The notes beneath the pieces were generated by a model. The model was not told the origin of the DNA, made no database searches, and saw nothing but the letters and a program-made list of their open reading frames with translations. A stretch of DNA of 53,069 nt from a virus. Position numbers and translations under genes: made by a program. Of the stretch, positions 31,857 through 40,530 are shown in pieces. The first letter of the stretch is position 1. Each line of letters begins with the position of its first letter. The stretch spans positions 1-53,069 of IMG/VR virus record IMGVR_UViG_3300008267_000065. One strand, 5' to 3'.

Positions 31857-32028
31857 TGAATATCAAAAGAATATCTATGAGAGCTTCTTCTATTTAAAGT
31901 ATTATGGAGGTTTCTCACTTTTTGAAAGTTATAATCTTCCAATACAGCTAAGAAACTGGTTTATAGATAAATTAAGCAATCAATTAAAGGTAGAAAGCGA
32001 AGAGATAAAAAAAGCATATAGTAAATAA
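31846..32028 (+). CDS. Start-less ORF, probable +1 frameshift extension of the gp26-like protein
   Basis: The frame +1 to gp26 is open from 31774 to TAA 32026-32028 and has no ATG, GTG or TTG codon. Its protein-like part reads 'DEYQKNIYESFFYLKYYGGF', 'SLFESYNLPIQLRNWFIDKL' and a charged tail. This resembles the small gp51-like proteins I recall after gp26 in marine T4-like phages. gp26 ends TTC TTT TGG TTT AAG TGA. A +1 slip of the Phe tRNA from UUU to UUU in the run of four U (31842-31845) would join the frames, giving about 343 residues. The layout recalls the G/GT tail chaperones before the tape measure of lambda-type phages. An ATT start at 31813 is possible but weak. Confidence 0.6.
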   Translation, partial: GLSDEYQKNIYESFFYLKYYGGFSLFESYNLPIQLRNWFIDKLSNQLKVESEEIKKAYSK

Positions 32029-32031
32029 TAG

Positions 32032-32063
32032 GTGAGGCATGTAAAGTGCCTCACTTTTTTTTT
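32032..32063 (+). terminator. Intrinsic terminator before the tape measure gene
   Basis: GTGAGGCA (32032-32039) and TGCCTCAC (32047-32054) form a perfect 8-bp stem with a 7-base loop, followed by nine T. It ends the tube/gp26 transcript. TTTATTTATC just downstream may be a weak copy of the late-promoter motif for the tape measure gene. Confidence 0.88.
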
Positions 32064-32108
32064 ATTTATCTAATTATTATACGTTGTTTCAATACAGGGA
32101 AATAAAAG

Positions 32109-35087
32109 ATGGCAGATCCTAAAAACCCAAAAATAGAACAGATAGAAAATATAAGTGGTGATATAAAGAAAGCATCAGAAACAGAAGATGCTTATCTTGA
32201 TAGGATTCTTGCAAAATATAAAGCAAGCAATGCCGAAATAGCTAAAAAAGTAAAAGAGACTAAAAAACAGCTGGAATTGGAAAAAGAAATCCTTAAGATA
32301 CAGAAAGAGCGAGAAGGTCTAGACAAAAGAGAAGCAGACATAAACAAGAAAAAATCTTCTTCAAATCAAGAGAATTTAAAAGAATCACAAAAGCTATTAA
32401 AAAATTTAAAAGAGCAATACGAAGAAGCAAAAAGAAGTGGCGATTTAAATGAAGAGAAGACAAAAAAGTTAAAAAAGCAACTTGATGAACAAGAAAAGAT
32501 ACACAAAAAATTAAAACAAGAAGTAGAAGAATTAAAAAAATCAAATAAAGAAGCAAAAGAATTAGACGAAGAATTTAAAGAGGTTGACAAATCTGCTGGC
32601 GGTGTTGTTGGTACATTAAGCAAAATAGGAAGTGGAATTAGTGGCCTTGTCGGCGGTGTTGTTAGTCTGGGAACCAGTTTAATAAGTGGTATCTATAATG
32701 GTATCAAAGGTTTAGCTTCTGGAATTCATGGGGCTTTTGATGTTATTTCCGGTGGTATGCTTGGAAATATAACTGGTACATTTGGTAATATTACAGGATT
32801 TATAAAAGATGGTATCCGCGAATTAATGGACCGCCAAAAAGAATTTGCATCTACAACTGGTGTTGCAGCAAAAAGTGTTGGTGTTGACCTAGCAAGAATG
32901 GGTAAATATTATGGCAATCTTGGTGTGGATGTTGATTCAGTTAACAAAACATATTTAAGATTATTTGAGTCAATGTCTAAATTTTCTAGACTAAGCACAA
33001 AAGAACAAGAACGGTTATCTGTTCATACAACGCTTATGGGTAATTTTGGTATTTCGCAAGATGCAGTTGCGAGAAATTACGAAATATTAACAAGATCCAT
33101 GGGAAAGTCAACAGCACAACTAACACAATTTTCAGATAGACTGATGAGACATGCCATAGGAGCAGGAATTGCACCAAAGAAGATGGTTGAAGAGTTTGCT
33201 CAAGCTGCTCCAAGGTTGCTTGCTTACGGACAAAGAGCAGAAGAAGTTTATATAAAGTTAGCTAAAGCAGCAAAAGGTTTAGGTGTAGAAATGTCTACAC
33301 TAACTGGCGTTTTAGGAGATCAATTTGATAGCTTTGAGGGATCTGCAAAAATAGCCGGTCAATTAAATGCTGTTCTAGGTGGAAATTATTTAAATTCAAT
33401 AGAATTATTAAACGCATCAGAAGAGCAGAGACTAGTAATTTTAAGAAGAAGCTTGGATATGGCTGGTGTGTCGTTTGGAGCTTTGGATAAATGGGGCAAA
33501 AAAACAATTGCAACAATTATGCAAACAAGTGATATGGATCAACTTACAAGAATGTTTGGTGGATCCACAGCTGATTTAACTAAGCAGATGAATAGTCAAG
33601 CTGCAACTCAAGATAAACTAATGGCAGGATTAAAAGAAGCCGCCGACCCATTAAAGAAAATATCAGCTTTCTTCGATACATTTAAACAAGAGTTGATGCC
33701 ATTTGCTGAAAAAACAAATGAGATGCTAAGTACTATAGCGAGTCCAGAAGTAGCCAAGAAAATAGAGGGTGTTATAGAACAGATAAAATCGTTTTTAATG
33801 AATTTGTATGAAACAGCTAAAGGCTATATAACAAACTTTATGAATGATAATAACATAACTTTTGATTCCCTGCAAGAGAGTTTTATGAAAAAAGTCGGAA
33901 GTATGCAGGAAGGTTTAATGGGTGCATTTGAAACCGCTAAAGTATTCTTAATGGATACATTTAATGAAATAAAAGCATTTTTTGAGGGAGATGAAAGCAT
34001 AACAGACCTTATAAAAAGAAAATTTTTAGATTTAGCAGGATTTGTAAGCGAAAACTTGTCTAAATTTGCTCCTAGTTTTAAAACAGTAGCTATAGCAGTT
34101 GGCGCTATTGCATTAGCTGTGTGGGGATGGGGCAAAGCATCAAAAACAGCCGCACCTGAAGTAGCTGGTTTGACTTTTGAGATAGTTGCAATTGGAGCAG
34201 CGATTGGAATAGCTGGTTGGGGTATTTCCAAAGTTGGCGAAGGTATAAAATTTGTTCTTGATGGATTAGGTGGATTAATAAAAGATATCTTTGGCTCCAT
34301 AGTGGAATTAATTAAAGCACCAGCTGCAGCTGTAAAGGACTTTGGTCAGGGCGTAAAAGATCTTTCTGCTGCTGCTTCTGATATTGGTCTTGTTAATCTT
34401 GGTAAATTAGTTGTAATTATTAAAGATATGGCAGGGGTGGGAGATGCTTTCGCTGCAACACAAATTACATATAGTAAACTTACTTATTCAATAAACAATC
34501 TAAATGTTGGAAACATAGACAGATTAGAAAAACATATGACAACAATTAGAGATTTTGCTTCTGTAGATAAATATAGTGACAATCTGGCTGCGTTAGGGTC
34601 ATCAATGGAAAAAATGTCACAAAGTTTTAACACTCTTCCAGCAGATAAACTATTATCTTTTAACCAATCTTTGGTTAATTTTGACAAGCTAATATCAAAT
34701 TCAAATTTGGTTGCTTCATCAAAAGCAATTGTTGAAGCTGTAACAATGATATCCTCAGCATTAAACAGTATGCCAGAGAACAAAAAAGTAATGCTTGAAT
34801 CTGTTGTCAGTACAATAAACACTGTCAAACAAATTTCAGATGATCAATTAAAACCATCAAAACAGTTTTTTGAAGTAGTTACTAAATACTATGAAGCGCA
34901 AGCTAATTCAAAAACAGCTGACCAAGATGCTGTTGTTCAAGCATTAAAAGAAGCAACAAGGGCGATAGTTGGTGAATTGAAAGAATCAAGAGATTCTCAA
35001 CCTACAATTAATGTTAAAGTTGATTCTACCGGAAACGTAATCAGAATGAATACACCAGCTAAGGATGTATTATACACACCAGGATAA
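32109..35087 (+). CDS. Tail tape measure protein
   Basis: This 992-residue protein has the make-up of a tape measure: a highly charged coiled coil (about 30-165), a Gly-rich hydrophobic stretch ('GIGSGISGLVGGVVSLGTSL', then 'GMLGNITGTFGNITG'), long helical regions with few strong motifs, and further hydrophobic helices near 655-730 ('VAIAVGAIALAVWGWG', 'FEIVAIGAAIGIAGWG'). These could enter the host membrane on DNA ejection. It sets tail length and is the longest tail gene except the hub. T4 gp29 is about 590 residues, so a longer tail than T4 is expected. It follows the gp26/frameshift pair across a terminator. Confidence 0.85.
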   Translation: MADPKNPKIEQIENISGDIKKASETEDAYLDRILAKYKASNAEIAKKVKETKKQLELEKEILKIQKEREGLDKREADINKKKSSSNQENLKESQKLLKNLKEQYEEAKRSGDLNEEKTKKLKKQLDEQEKIHKKLKQEVEELKKSNKEAKELDEEFKEVDKSAGGVVGTLSKIGSGISGLVGGVVSLGTSLISGIYNGIKGLASGIHGAFDVISGGMLGNITGTFGNITGFIKDGIRELMDRQKEFASTTGVAAKSVGVDLARMGKYYGNLGVDVDSVNKTYLRLFESMSKFSRLSTKEQERLSVHTTLMGNFGISQDAVARNYEILTRSMGKSTAQLTQFSDRLMRHAIGAGIAPKKMVEEFAQAAPRLLAYGQRAEEVYIKLAKAAKGLGVEMSTLTGVLGDQFDSFEGSAKIAGQLNAVLGGNYLNSIELLNASEEQRLVILRRSLDMAGVSFGALDKWGKKTIATIMQTSDMDQLTRMFGGSTADLTKQMNSQAATQDKLMAGLKEAADPLKKISAFFDTFKQELMPFAEKTNEMLSTIASPEVAKKIEGVIEQIKSFLMNLYETAKGYITNFMNDNNITFDSLQESFMKKVGSMQEGLMGAFETAKVFLMDTFNEIKAFFEGDESITDLIKRKFLDLAGFVSENLSKFAPSFKTVAIAVGAIALAVWGWGKASKTAAPEVAGLTFEIVAIGAAIGIAGWGISKVGEGIKFVLDGLGGLIKDIFGSIVELIKAPAAAVKDFGQGVKDLSAAASDIGLVNLGKLVVIIKDMAGVGDAFAATQITYSKLTYSINNLNVGNIDRLEKHMTTIRDFASVDKYSDNLAALGSSMEKMSQSFNTLPADKLLSFNQSLVNFDKLISNSNLVASSKAIVEAVTMISSALNSMPENKKVMLESVVSTINTVKQISDDQLKPSKQFFEVVTKYYEAQANSKTADQDAVVQALKEATRAIVGELKESRDSQPTINVKVDSTGNVIRMNTPAKDVLYTPG

Positions 35088-35091
35088 AGAT

Positions 35092-35778
35092 ATGCCAGTT
35101 GAAGTTAATACAATTTATATTTATTCTTTTGTTGCAGATATGCAATTTAAATTTCCTGCTTATTTAACTAATTTTGCAGATAATAGAAATTGTAATTGGT
35201 CAACAAGTGAAATATATGGTAGAAAAGATCCTATATATACATATAAAAATACTACAAGAACTATAAATTTAGAATTTGACATACCGTGTATATCGGAAAA
35301 TAGTTCAAACCCCATCCAATCTTCTCTTCAATTTTTTAAATACAAAACGATGTATCCAATTTATGGTAATTATAAAAATAATAATATTTTAACAGTTCCT
35401 CCATACCACAGAGTTAGATTATGTAATCTAATCAAATCAGAAGAAACATATACACATACAAAAACGGTCCAGCGCAATACTGAGACAAAGACTATAGAGC
35501 TTACAAAAGACGGCTTATTGTGTTGGATTTCAGAATTTTCTTATTTTCCAAAAGTAGATAATGGGTTTTTTATTAATAACTTTGATAATAATATTTATGC
35601 AAAATTATTCTCCGTTTCTTTAACATTAAATGTTATTCACGAAAATTTATTGGGTTATAAGGAAAGTAGTGGTACTATAACAAAAAGAAGTGACAATAAT
35701 ACATCTGATACACCTCCACCCCGCGCCGTTGCTTCAACACCAGCTGAATCAGCCATCGAAGATGGAGTACTTGCATGA
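35092..35778 (+). CDS. Baseplate/tail protein, paralogue A
   Basis: ATG 35092 ('MPVEVNTIYIYSF') lies five bases after the tape measure stop; the in-frame ATG at 35065 would overlap it. The 228-residue protein contains 'YGRKDPIYTYKNTTRTINLEFDIP', which recurs in the next gene as 'YSRMDPIYTYKMTKRKINMSFDVP', so the two are paralogues. Both continue with 'MYPIY', 'PPYHRVRL' and 'PKVDNGFFINN'-type segments. I recall this fold in marine T4-like phages between tape measure and LysM proteins. It probably forms part of the baseplate or the tube-baseplate junction. Its C-terminus is Pro/Ala-rich. Confidence 0.6.
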   Translation: MPVEVNTIYIYSFVADMQFKFPAYLTNFADNRNCNWSTSEIYGRKDPIYTYKNTTRTINLEFDIPCISENSSNPIQSSLQFFKYKTMYPIYGNYKNNNILTVPPYHRVRLCNLIKSEETYTHTKTVQRNTETKTIELTKDGLLCWISEFSYFPKVDNGFFINNFDNNIYAKLFSVSLTLNVIHENLLGYKESSGTITKRSDNNTSDTPPPRAVASTPAESAIEDGVLA

Positions 35779-36701
35779 GTGATATATCTATAACTTGTCT
35801 TTCTTCTGACAAAAAAGTTGATTTTAAACCCTATCTAACAGATTTTAAAGACACAGTAACTCCATCGTGGACTTCTACCGATACATATTCAAGAATGGAT
35901 CCAATATATACATATAAAATGACAAAAAGAAAAATAAACATGTCATTTGATGTCCCAAGTGCAAATTCTAGTTCTGCTAAGGAAAATTATGATAAAATGA
36001 ATACATTATTAGACTCAATGTATCCTATTTTTGATGAAAAAAATTCTGATATGTATGGATCTGCTATTATAAATGGCCCTCCGTTATTTAGAATAAATTT
36101 TAGTAATTATGTTGATAATACATTGGGTGTTATAACATCGCTTTCTTTTAAACCTGAGTTAGAAAATGGTTTTTTTGTTATAACAGGATCAAACACTACC
36201 GATCCCATGATATACCCAAAATTATTCAAAGTAAATATTTCTTTTGATGTTATACATGACAACGGTAATAGTGACTTTAATGCAGCTAGTGGACAATTAA
36301 CAGTAACGCCTCCAGCGCAACAAGGCGCCGGATCGCGCGATGCAGCTACGACCAGCACCGATGCTGCTGGGGCGCCTAATGATTCGACACAAACAAACCC
36401 TCAAAATCCGGCTGGAGATGTCACTCCGCCGCCACCAGCATCTTCAACTTTACCTGATTTAGATAAACTTATAGATGATGCAATTAAAAGTTTTAATGGT
36501 GATCCTCCTCCGAAAAATCCAAAATATAAAAGAGGTAATATAGGAGATGGAGGAATGAAAAAAATTAGAGAGCTATATACACAACTTACAGAAGATGGAA
36601 ATTTCCAAAGACACATATGGATAAGAAAAGGTAAAGCGTCTAAAGATACAGAAGAGTACAAATTAAATGAACTTATTGCAACATTGTCCAAGGGTAAATA
36701 A
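35775..36701 (+). CDS. Baseplate/tail protein, paralogue B with extended C-terminus
   Basis: This 308-residue protein overlaps the previous gene by ATGA. Residues 1-175 are the paralogous domain ('DTYSRMDPIYTYKMTKRKIN', 'NGPPLFRINFSNYV', 'LENGFFVI', 'IYPKLFKVNISFDVIHDNG'). Then come a low-complexity Ala/Thr/Pro linker (about 180-225, including 'PPPPASS') and a new C-terminal helical domain ('LDKLIDDAIKSFNG', 'MKKIRELYTQLTEDGNF'). Paralogue A lacks the last domain. A structural role in the baseplate is inferred from the neighbours. The two genes probably arose by tandem duplication. Confidence 0.6.
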   Translation: MSDISITCLSSDKKVDFKPYLTDFKDTVTPSWTSTDTYSRMDPIYTYKMTKRKINMSFDVPSANSSSAKENYDKMNTLLDSMYPIFDEKNSDMYGSAIINGPPLFRINFSNYVDNTLGVITSLSFKPELENGFFVITGSNTTDPMIYPKLFKVNISFDVIHDNGNSDFNAASGQLTVTPPAQQGAGSRDAATTSTDAAGAPNDSTQTNPQNPAGDVTPPPPASSTLPDLDKLIDDAIKSFNGDPPPKNPKYKRGNIGDGGMKKIRELYTQLTEDGNFQRHIWIRKGKASKDTEEYKLNELIATLSKGK

Positions 36702-37040
36702 ATGATAAACAGGTACAGATCAAGAAATGTAATAACAAACGATAATGACATGTACTCAGAAGTCTTTAATGAACGAAACATGAAAATTGTAAGACAATAT
36801 GAAAGTCCAAATGATTATCGCCCACCACCGGCAGATTACAAAAAAGTCCAAACAGTAAGGCATGTTTGGACAGTTGGAGATAGGTATTATAAATTAGCAT
36901 ATCAATACTATGGTGATGTAAAAGATTGGTGGATAATAGCTAAATTTAATAATAAACCAACAGAAGCGCACATAAAACTAGGTGAAGTTATACTTATACC
37001 AACAAGAATAGAAGAAGTTATAAATCTTTTTAGATTATAG
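36702..37040 (+). CDS. LysM-like baseplate protein, gp53 candidate
   Basis: This 112-residue protein has a polar N-terminus and a C-terminal LysM-like domain (about 54-100): 'RHVWTVGDRYYKLAYQYYGD', 'VKDWWIIAKFNNK' and 'IKLGEVILIPTRI'. The 'VxxGDTxxxIAxxYYGD..WWxIAxxN' pattern is typical of LysM modules in contractile tail baseplates. T4 gp53 also carries such a domain and joins baseplate wedges. It lies between the paralogue pair and the large hub protein. A peptidoglycan-binding role is possible but less likely than a structural one. Confidence 0.68.
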   Translation: MINRYRSRNVITNDNDMYSEVFNERNMKIVRQYESPNDYRPPPADYKKVQTVRHVWTVGDRYYKLAYQYYGDVKDWWIIAKFNNKPTEAHIKLGEVILIPTRIEEVINLFRL

Positions 37041-37054
37041 AAATGAGGTTGTAG

Positions 37055-40000
37055 ATGGCAGATGTTGACCCTGGCAATAAAATAAGGACTGAAAAAGGTT
37101 TAGTTGTTAGAGATAAAAAAGATGGTGGTGCACAATACAGACTATATTGGGGTTCTTTTAAAGGTGCAACTGGTACGCACACTACCTATTTTTTTAATCA
37201 AAATAACAGTATTTTAGAACCTGGCAATTCAGTTTTTACAAAATTAAAAAAATACTACGTGGATGATCCCTCAAACTGTGATATTTATTTTTATTTTTTG
37301 ACAGCTTTTGACTATTCAAGGATTATAGATTATTTATTTTATACTAAAAATATAAATATTCAAAAGGCTAGGGAATATTATAACGATCCCAACTACAAGA
37401 CAAACCCAGGAGGATTTGGCTTGCTGCAGCGCGCCGTCAGTATTGCAAAAGATTTTGCTAATAACTTATCAAATAAAGCGCAAATTTACATAATAGGATC
37501 AGAAGGTCATAATCTTAAGCCGATGCGGACGGAACTTGATCACCAAAGCACCTTTATAAGAAATTCGGGTTATAATAAAGAACAAATATACGAAGGACAA
37601 CACTGGGAGCCTTTTGTTAGATTAATAAATGGCCTTATTGGCAGTAGCAGTCCCGTTACTGAAGAACCAATTAAATTTATTAAATTTAGAAATGGCTTAA
37701 CCTATCCACAATTTGAGCAAGAAGTTAGAGAATTTATACACCAACAACAAGCAGCGAGACTTATCGTCAAAGGAGCAGGTATAAACCATAATCTTGATGA
37801 ATATCTTGTTAAAAAACCTGCAGATGCACCAAGAGCAACAACAAAACCATCCACCTCAACATCCTCCTCCACTTCATCACCCTCATCATCCACACCTACA
37901 TCTCCTCCAACCGCACCAACTGAAACAGATGACGTTCGCCAAAAACGTGAACAAAAAATAATAACAGCAAATAAAACAAGAATAAATGAACAAGCCGCAT
38001 TAATCATAAATGCTGACAGGTTTTTAGCACAGAAATATAATATTGTCGATAAAGCTAATGATCAAAGGACTTCTAAGCTGGCAAGAAAGGACGAAGTCTA
38101 TGAAAACTTTGTTTTATATAGAAATGGTAGCGCTGACGGCGCAGGTGGTCATATTGACTTTACAAAAAATCTGATCAAAACAGAAGAGTTCAGATCTCTC
38201 CTAAGAGACGCCGATCCTGCATTATTATCTGCTTTGACACCAGCTATAAGAATATATAAAGTATTCTATCCAAGCAAAACAAAAACAGGTACAAAAAGAG
38301 GAAATCAATCTTTTTCTTGGTTGGTTCCTTTTGATGAAGTTCCGTTTAATGTAAAAAGAGGAGAAGTTGCAAAAACATCTGCTTATTTAGGAACCAATAA
38401 ACAAGATTCAATAAATAAAATACTAAACGGAGAATCAAAGCTCCATGGAGCAGGAATAAAATCGTTTAGTTACAAGTTCATAGGAACAAATCCAGCAGAA
38501 GTAAACAGTAGAATTGACGCTGATTTAGAACTATATTTCCAGGATGTAAGAGACTTAATAAAAGTAATAGATGTTGGAGCACAAGATAAAAATTTTATTG
38601 GTGACCCTAAACCAACTGCTACACTAAAGTTTTCATACGCCGATCTTATTGCCGATTCTCCATTGTATAAATCAACCGATTCAAATCCTATAATAAATGA
38701 AGATTATTATAGAATAAAAATAGCGGTTGGATATTCTATTCCTCCAAAGTCTTATCTAAAGAAGTTGTTAAATGAAGACGATGATTCTAAAATACAAAAA
38801 CTAATAGATGCTCTAAAAAAAGCAACTGTTGTGCTTTATTTAAACCCTCATACACATCAAGTTTCATTTGATGAAACCGGTTCTGTCATACTAAAAATTA
38901 AATATACCTGTGCTATGACAACAGATAAAACAAATTTAAACTGTTTAAGAATTGCTAAAGATTCCTATACAAAACTTAAAACAGCAGAGGAAGCTTATGA
39001 TAATGCTTTATCAAGTGCTACTACCTCCGACAATAAAGAAAAAGCAAAGAAAGCTTTATATAAAGAATTGGCAGATGTTGAATATAACAAAAACGAAGTA
39101 TATGCAGAAATTTTTTCAAGATTAACTGGTGTGCATAGAAGTACAAACACAACTAAATATAAATTATTTGAAGCAGTTTTTAACGCAGAAGCGCTTGGTT
39201 TAACACCGACGGGTGAATTACAAACAGACACAACAAAACTTTATGAAAATTTAGATAAAGCAAGACAAGTTAAATCCTTTCAAACTACAAAATTTGGTCA
39301 AGAGGATCGTGGATATTATTTAACTCAAAATCCTGCTATTCCGGACGATGCGATTATCAAACCAGATATGAATGACGCACAGCGCAACGACGCCGTTGCA
39401 AAATTACGAGAATATTATTCTAATTTAGCACCACAAACAAATTTAAGCAAAACTGACCCAAGTTTAGCAAAAGGTTTGTTCCCTGTAAAATTCATGTTTT
39501 TTGGAGACATATTTGACACATTTTGTGAAATATTAGATAACGTAGATTACGAAGAAGATAGACCAAAAATAGTATTAACCGAATTTGCTCTTGATATACC
39601 AGTTTCTTATAAAAGTGGTGAAGGTCAAAATGGCATAAAATATCAAAATTTTGTTTTTAACATAGCTGACATACCTGTATCTCTTGAAATGTTTAGATAC
39701 TTTTTTATGGAACGAGTCGTAAAACAACGCCTATCAAAATATGATCTATTCTCCTTAATAACAGATCTTCTTGTGGATGTTATATCAAACTCGGTCTCTA
39801 CATCCTATTTTGGATCCAAAGGTGTATTAAATAATTCTGTACGTATGACTTCTTTATCTTTATCTTTCCCAAAAGCAAAAGATAAGGATGTATTAGAAGG
39901 TATCAGAGAAAGAAATTCTGGTGCACCACAAAAATACAATGGCATAATACTTGGAACAAACATTAAAGATAAAAGACAAGAACTAATACAGTCTACTACA

Positions 40001-40522
40001 TTAGAGACATTTTCAGGAAATATAAGCAATTATTCAATAATGCATACATCTAATCAATTTCCACAAATTATTAGAAGTAATAATGGAGTTGTTGACAAAG
40101 ATGAAGCAGCAGGTATATTTCATATGTACGTTGGATCAAACAGGGGTTTAATTAAAAAAATAGATTTTGTTAAGCAGGATATGCCTTTTTATAAAGAGAT
40201 GAAGTTTAGATCTAGTTTTGGTGAAAAAAGTTTAGGAAGATTATTAGAAGTTTATGATGCAAACATAACAATGTTTGGAAATAATATTTATAGACCTGGT
40301 GATTTTTTGTATATTGAACCTATATTTTTTTCAACCAGTCAGGCAGCAGCAGATTTAGGCAGATTAGGTTTGGGCGGCTATTATATGGTTATGGACGTTG
40401 AAACAAAAATGTCGTCTGATAGCTATGAAACTGTTCTAAGAACAAAAATAGTTGGAAGGGTAGAAAATGGTAGTGTAGAATCCTTTGCGCCATATCGAGG
40501 CGGCGCGCCGATTAAACTATAG
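37055..40522 (+). CDS. Large baseplate/hub structural protein
   Basis: This 1155-residue protein has three parts. Residues 1-260 form an unassigned domain ('YFYFLTAFDYSRIIDYLFY', 'AQIYIIGSEGHNLKP'). About 262-292 is a Ser/Thr/Pro linker. The remaining part resembles large virion proteins of marine T4-like phages: 'FSYKFIGTNPAEVNSRIDADLELYFQ' (split here by strands), 'VPFNVKRGEVAK', 'YFGSKGVLNNSVRMTSLSLS' and 'GDFLYIEPIFFS' near the end, where the fold looks like a hub beta-barrel. It probably sits at the centre of the baseplate. I see no clear lysozyme or peptidase motif. T4 has no single equivalent of this size. Confidence 0.65.
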   Translation: MADVDPGNKIRTEKGLVVRDKKDGGAQYRLYWGSFKGATGTHTTYFFNQNNSILEPGNSVFTKLKKYYVDDPSNCDIYFYFLTAFDYSRIIDYLFYTKNINIQKAREYYNDPNYKTNPGGFGLLQRAVSIAKDFANNLSNKAQIYIIGSEGHNLKPMRTELDHQSTFIRNSGYNKEQIYEGQHWEPFVRLINGLIGSSSPVTEEPIKFIKFRNGLTYPQFEQEVREFIHQQQAARLIVKGAGINHNLDEYLVKKPADAPRATTKPSTSTSSSTSSPSSSTPTSPPTAPTETDDVRQKREQKIITANKTRINEQAALIINADRFLAQKYNIVDKANDQRTSKLARKDEVYENFVLYRNGSADGAGGHIDFTKNLIKTEEFRSLLRDADPALLSALTPAIRIYKVFYPSKTKTGTKRGNQSFSWLVPFDEVPFNVKRGEVAKTSAYLGTNKQDSINKILNGESKLHGAGIKSFSYKFIGTNPAEVNSRIDADLELYFQDVRDLIKVIDVGAQDKNFIGDPKPTATLKFSYADLIADSPLYKSTDSNPIINEDYYRIKIAVGYSIPPKSYLKKLLNEDDDSKIQKLIDALKKATVVLYLNPHTHQVSFDETGSVILKIKYTCAMTTDKTNLNCLRIAKDSYTKLKTAEEAYDNALSSATTSDNKEKAKKALYKELADVEYNKNEVYAEIFSRLTGVHRSTNTTKYKLFEAVFNAEALGLTPTGELQTDTTKLYENLDKARQVKSFQTTKFGQEDRGYYLTQNPAIPDDAIIKPDMNDAQRNDAVAKLREYYSNLAPQTNLSKTDPSLAKGLFPVKFMFFGDIFDTFCEILDNVDYEEDRPKIVLTEFALDIPVSYKSGEGQNGIKYQNFVFNIADIPVSLEMFRYFFMERVVKQRLSKYDLFSLITDLLVDVISNSVSTSYFGSKGVLNNSVRMTSLSLSFPKAKDKDVLEGIRERNSGAPQKYNGIILGTNIKDKRQELIQSTTLETFSGNISNYSIMHTSNQFPQIIRSNNGVVDKDEAAGIFHMYVGSNRGLIKKIDFVKQDMPFYKEMKFRSSFGEKSLGRLLEVYDANITMFGNNIYRPGDFLYIEPIFFSTSQAAADLGRLGLGGYYMVMDVETKMSSDSYETVLRTKIVGRVENGSVESFAPYRGGAPIKL

Positions 40523-40530
40523 GAGACAAA

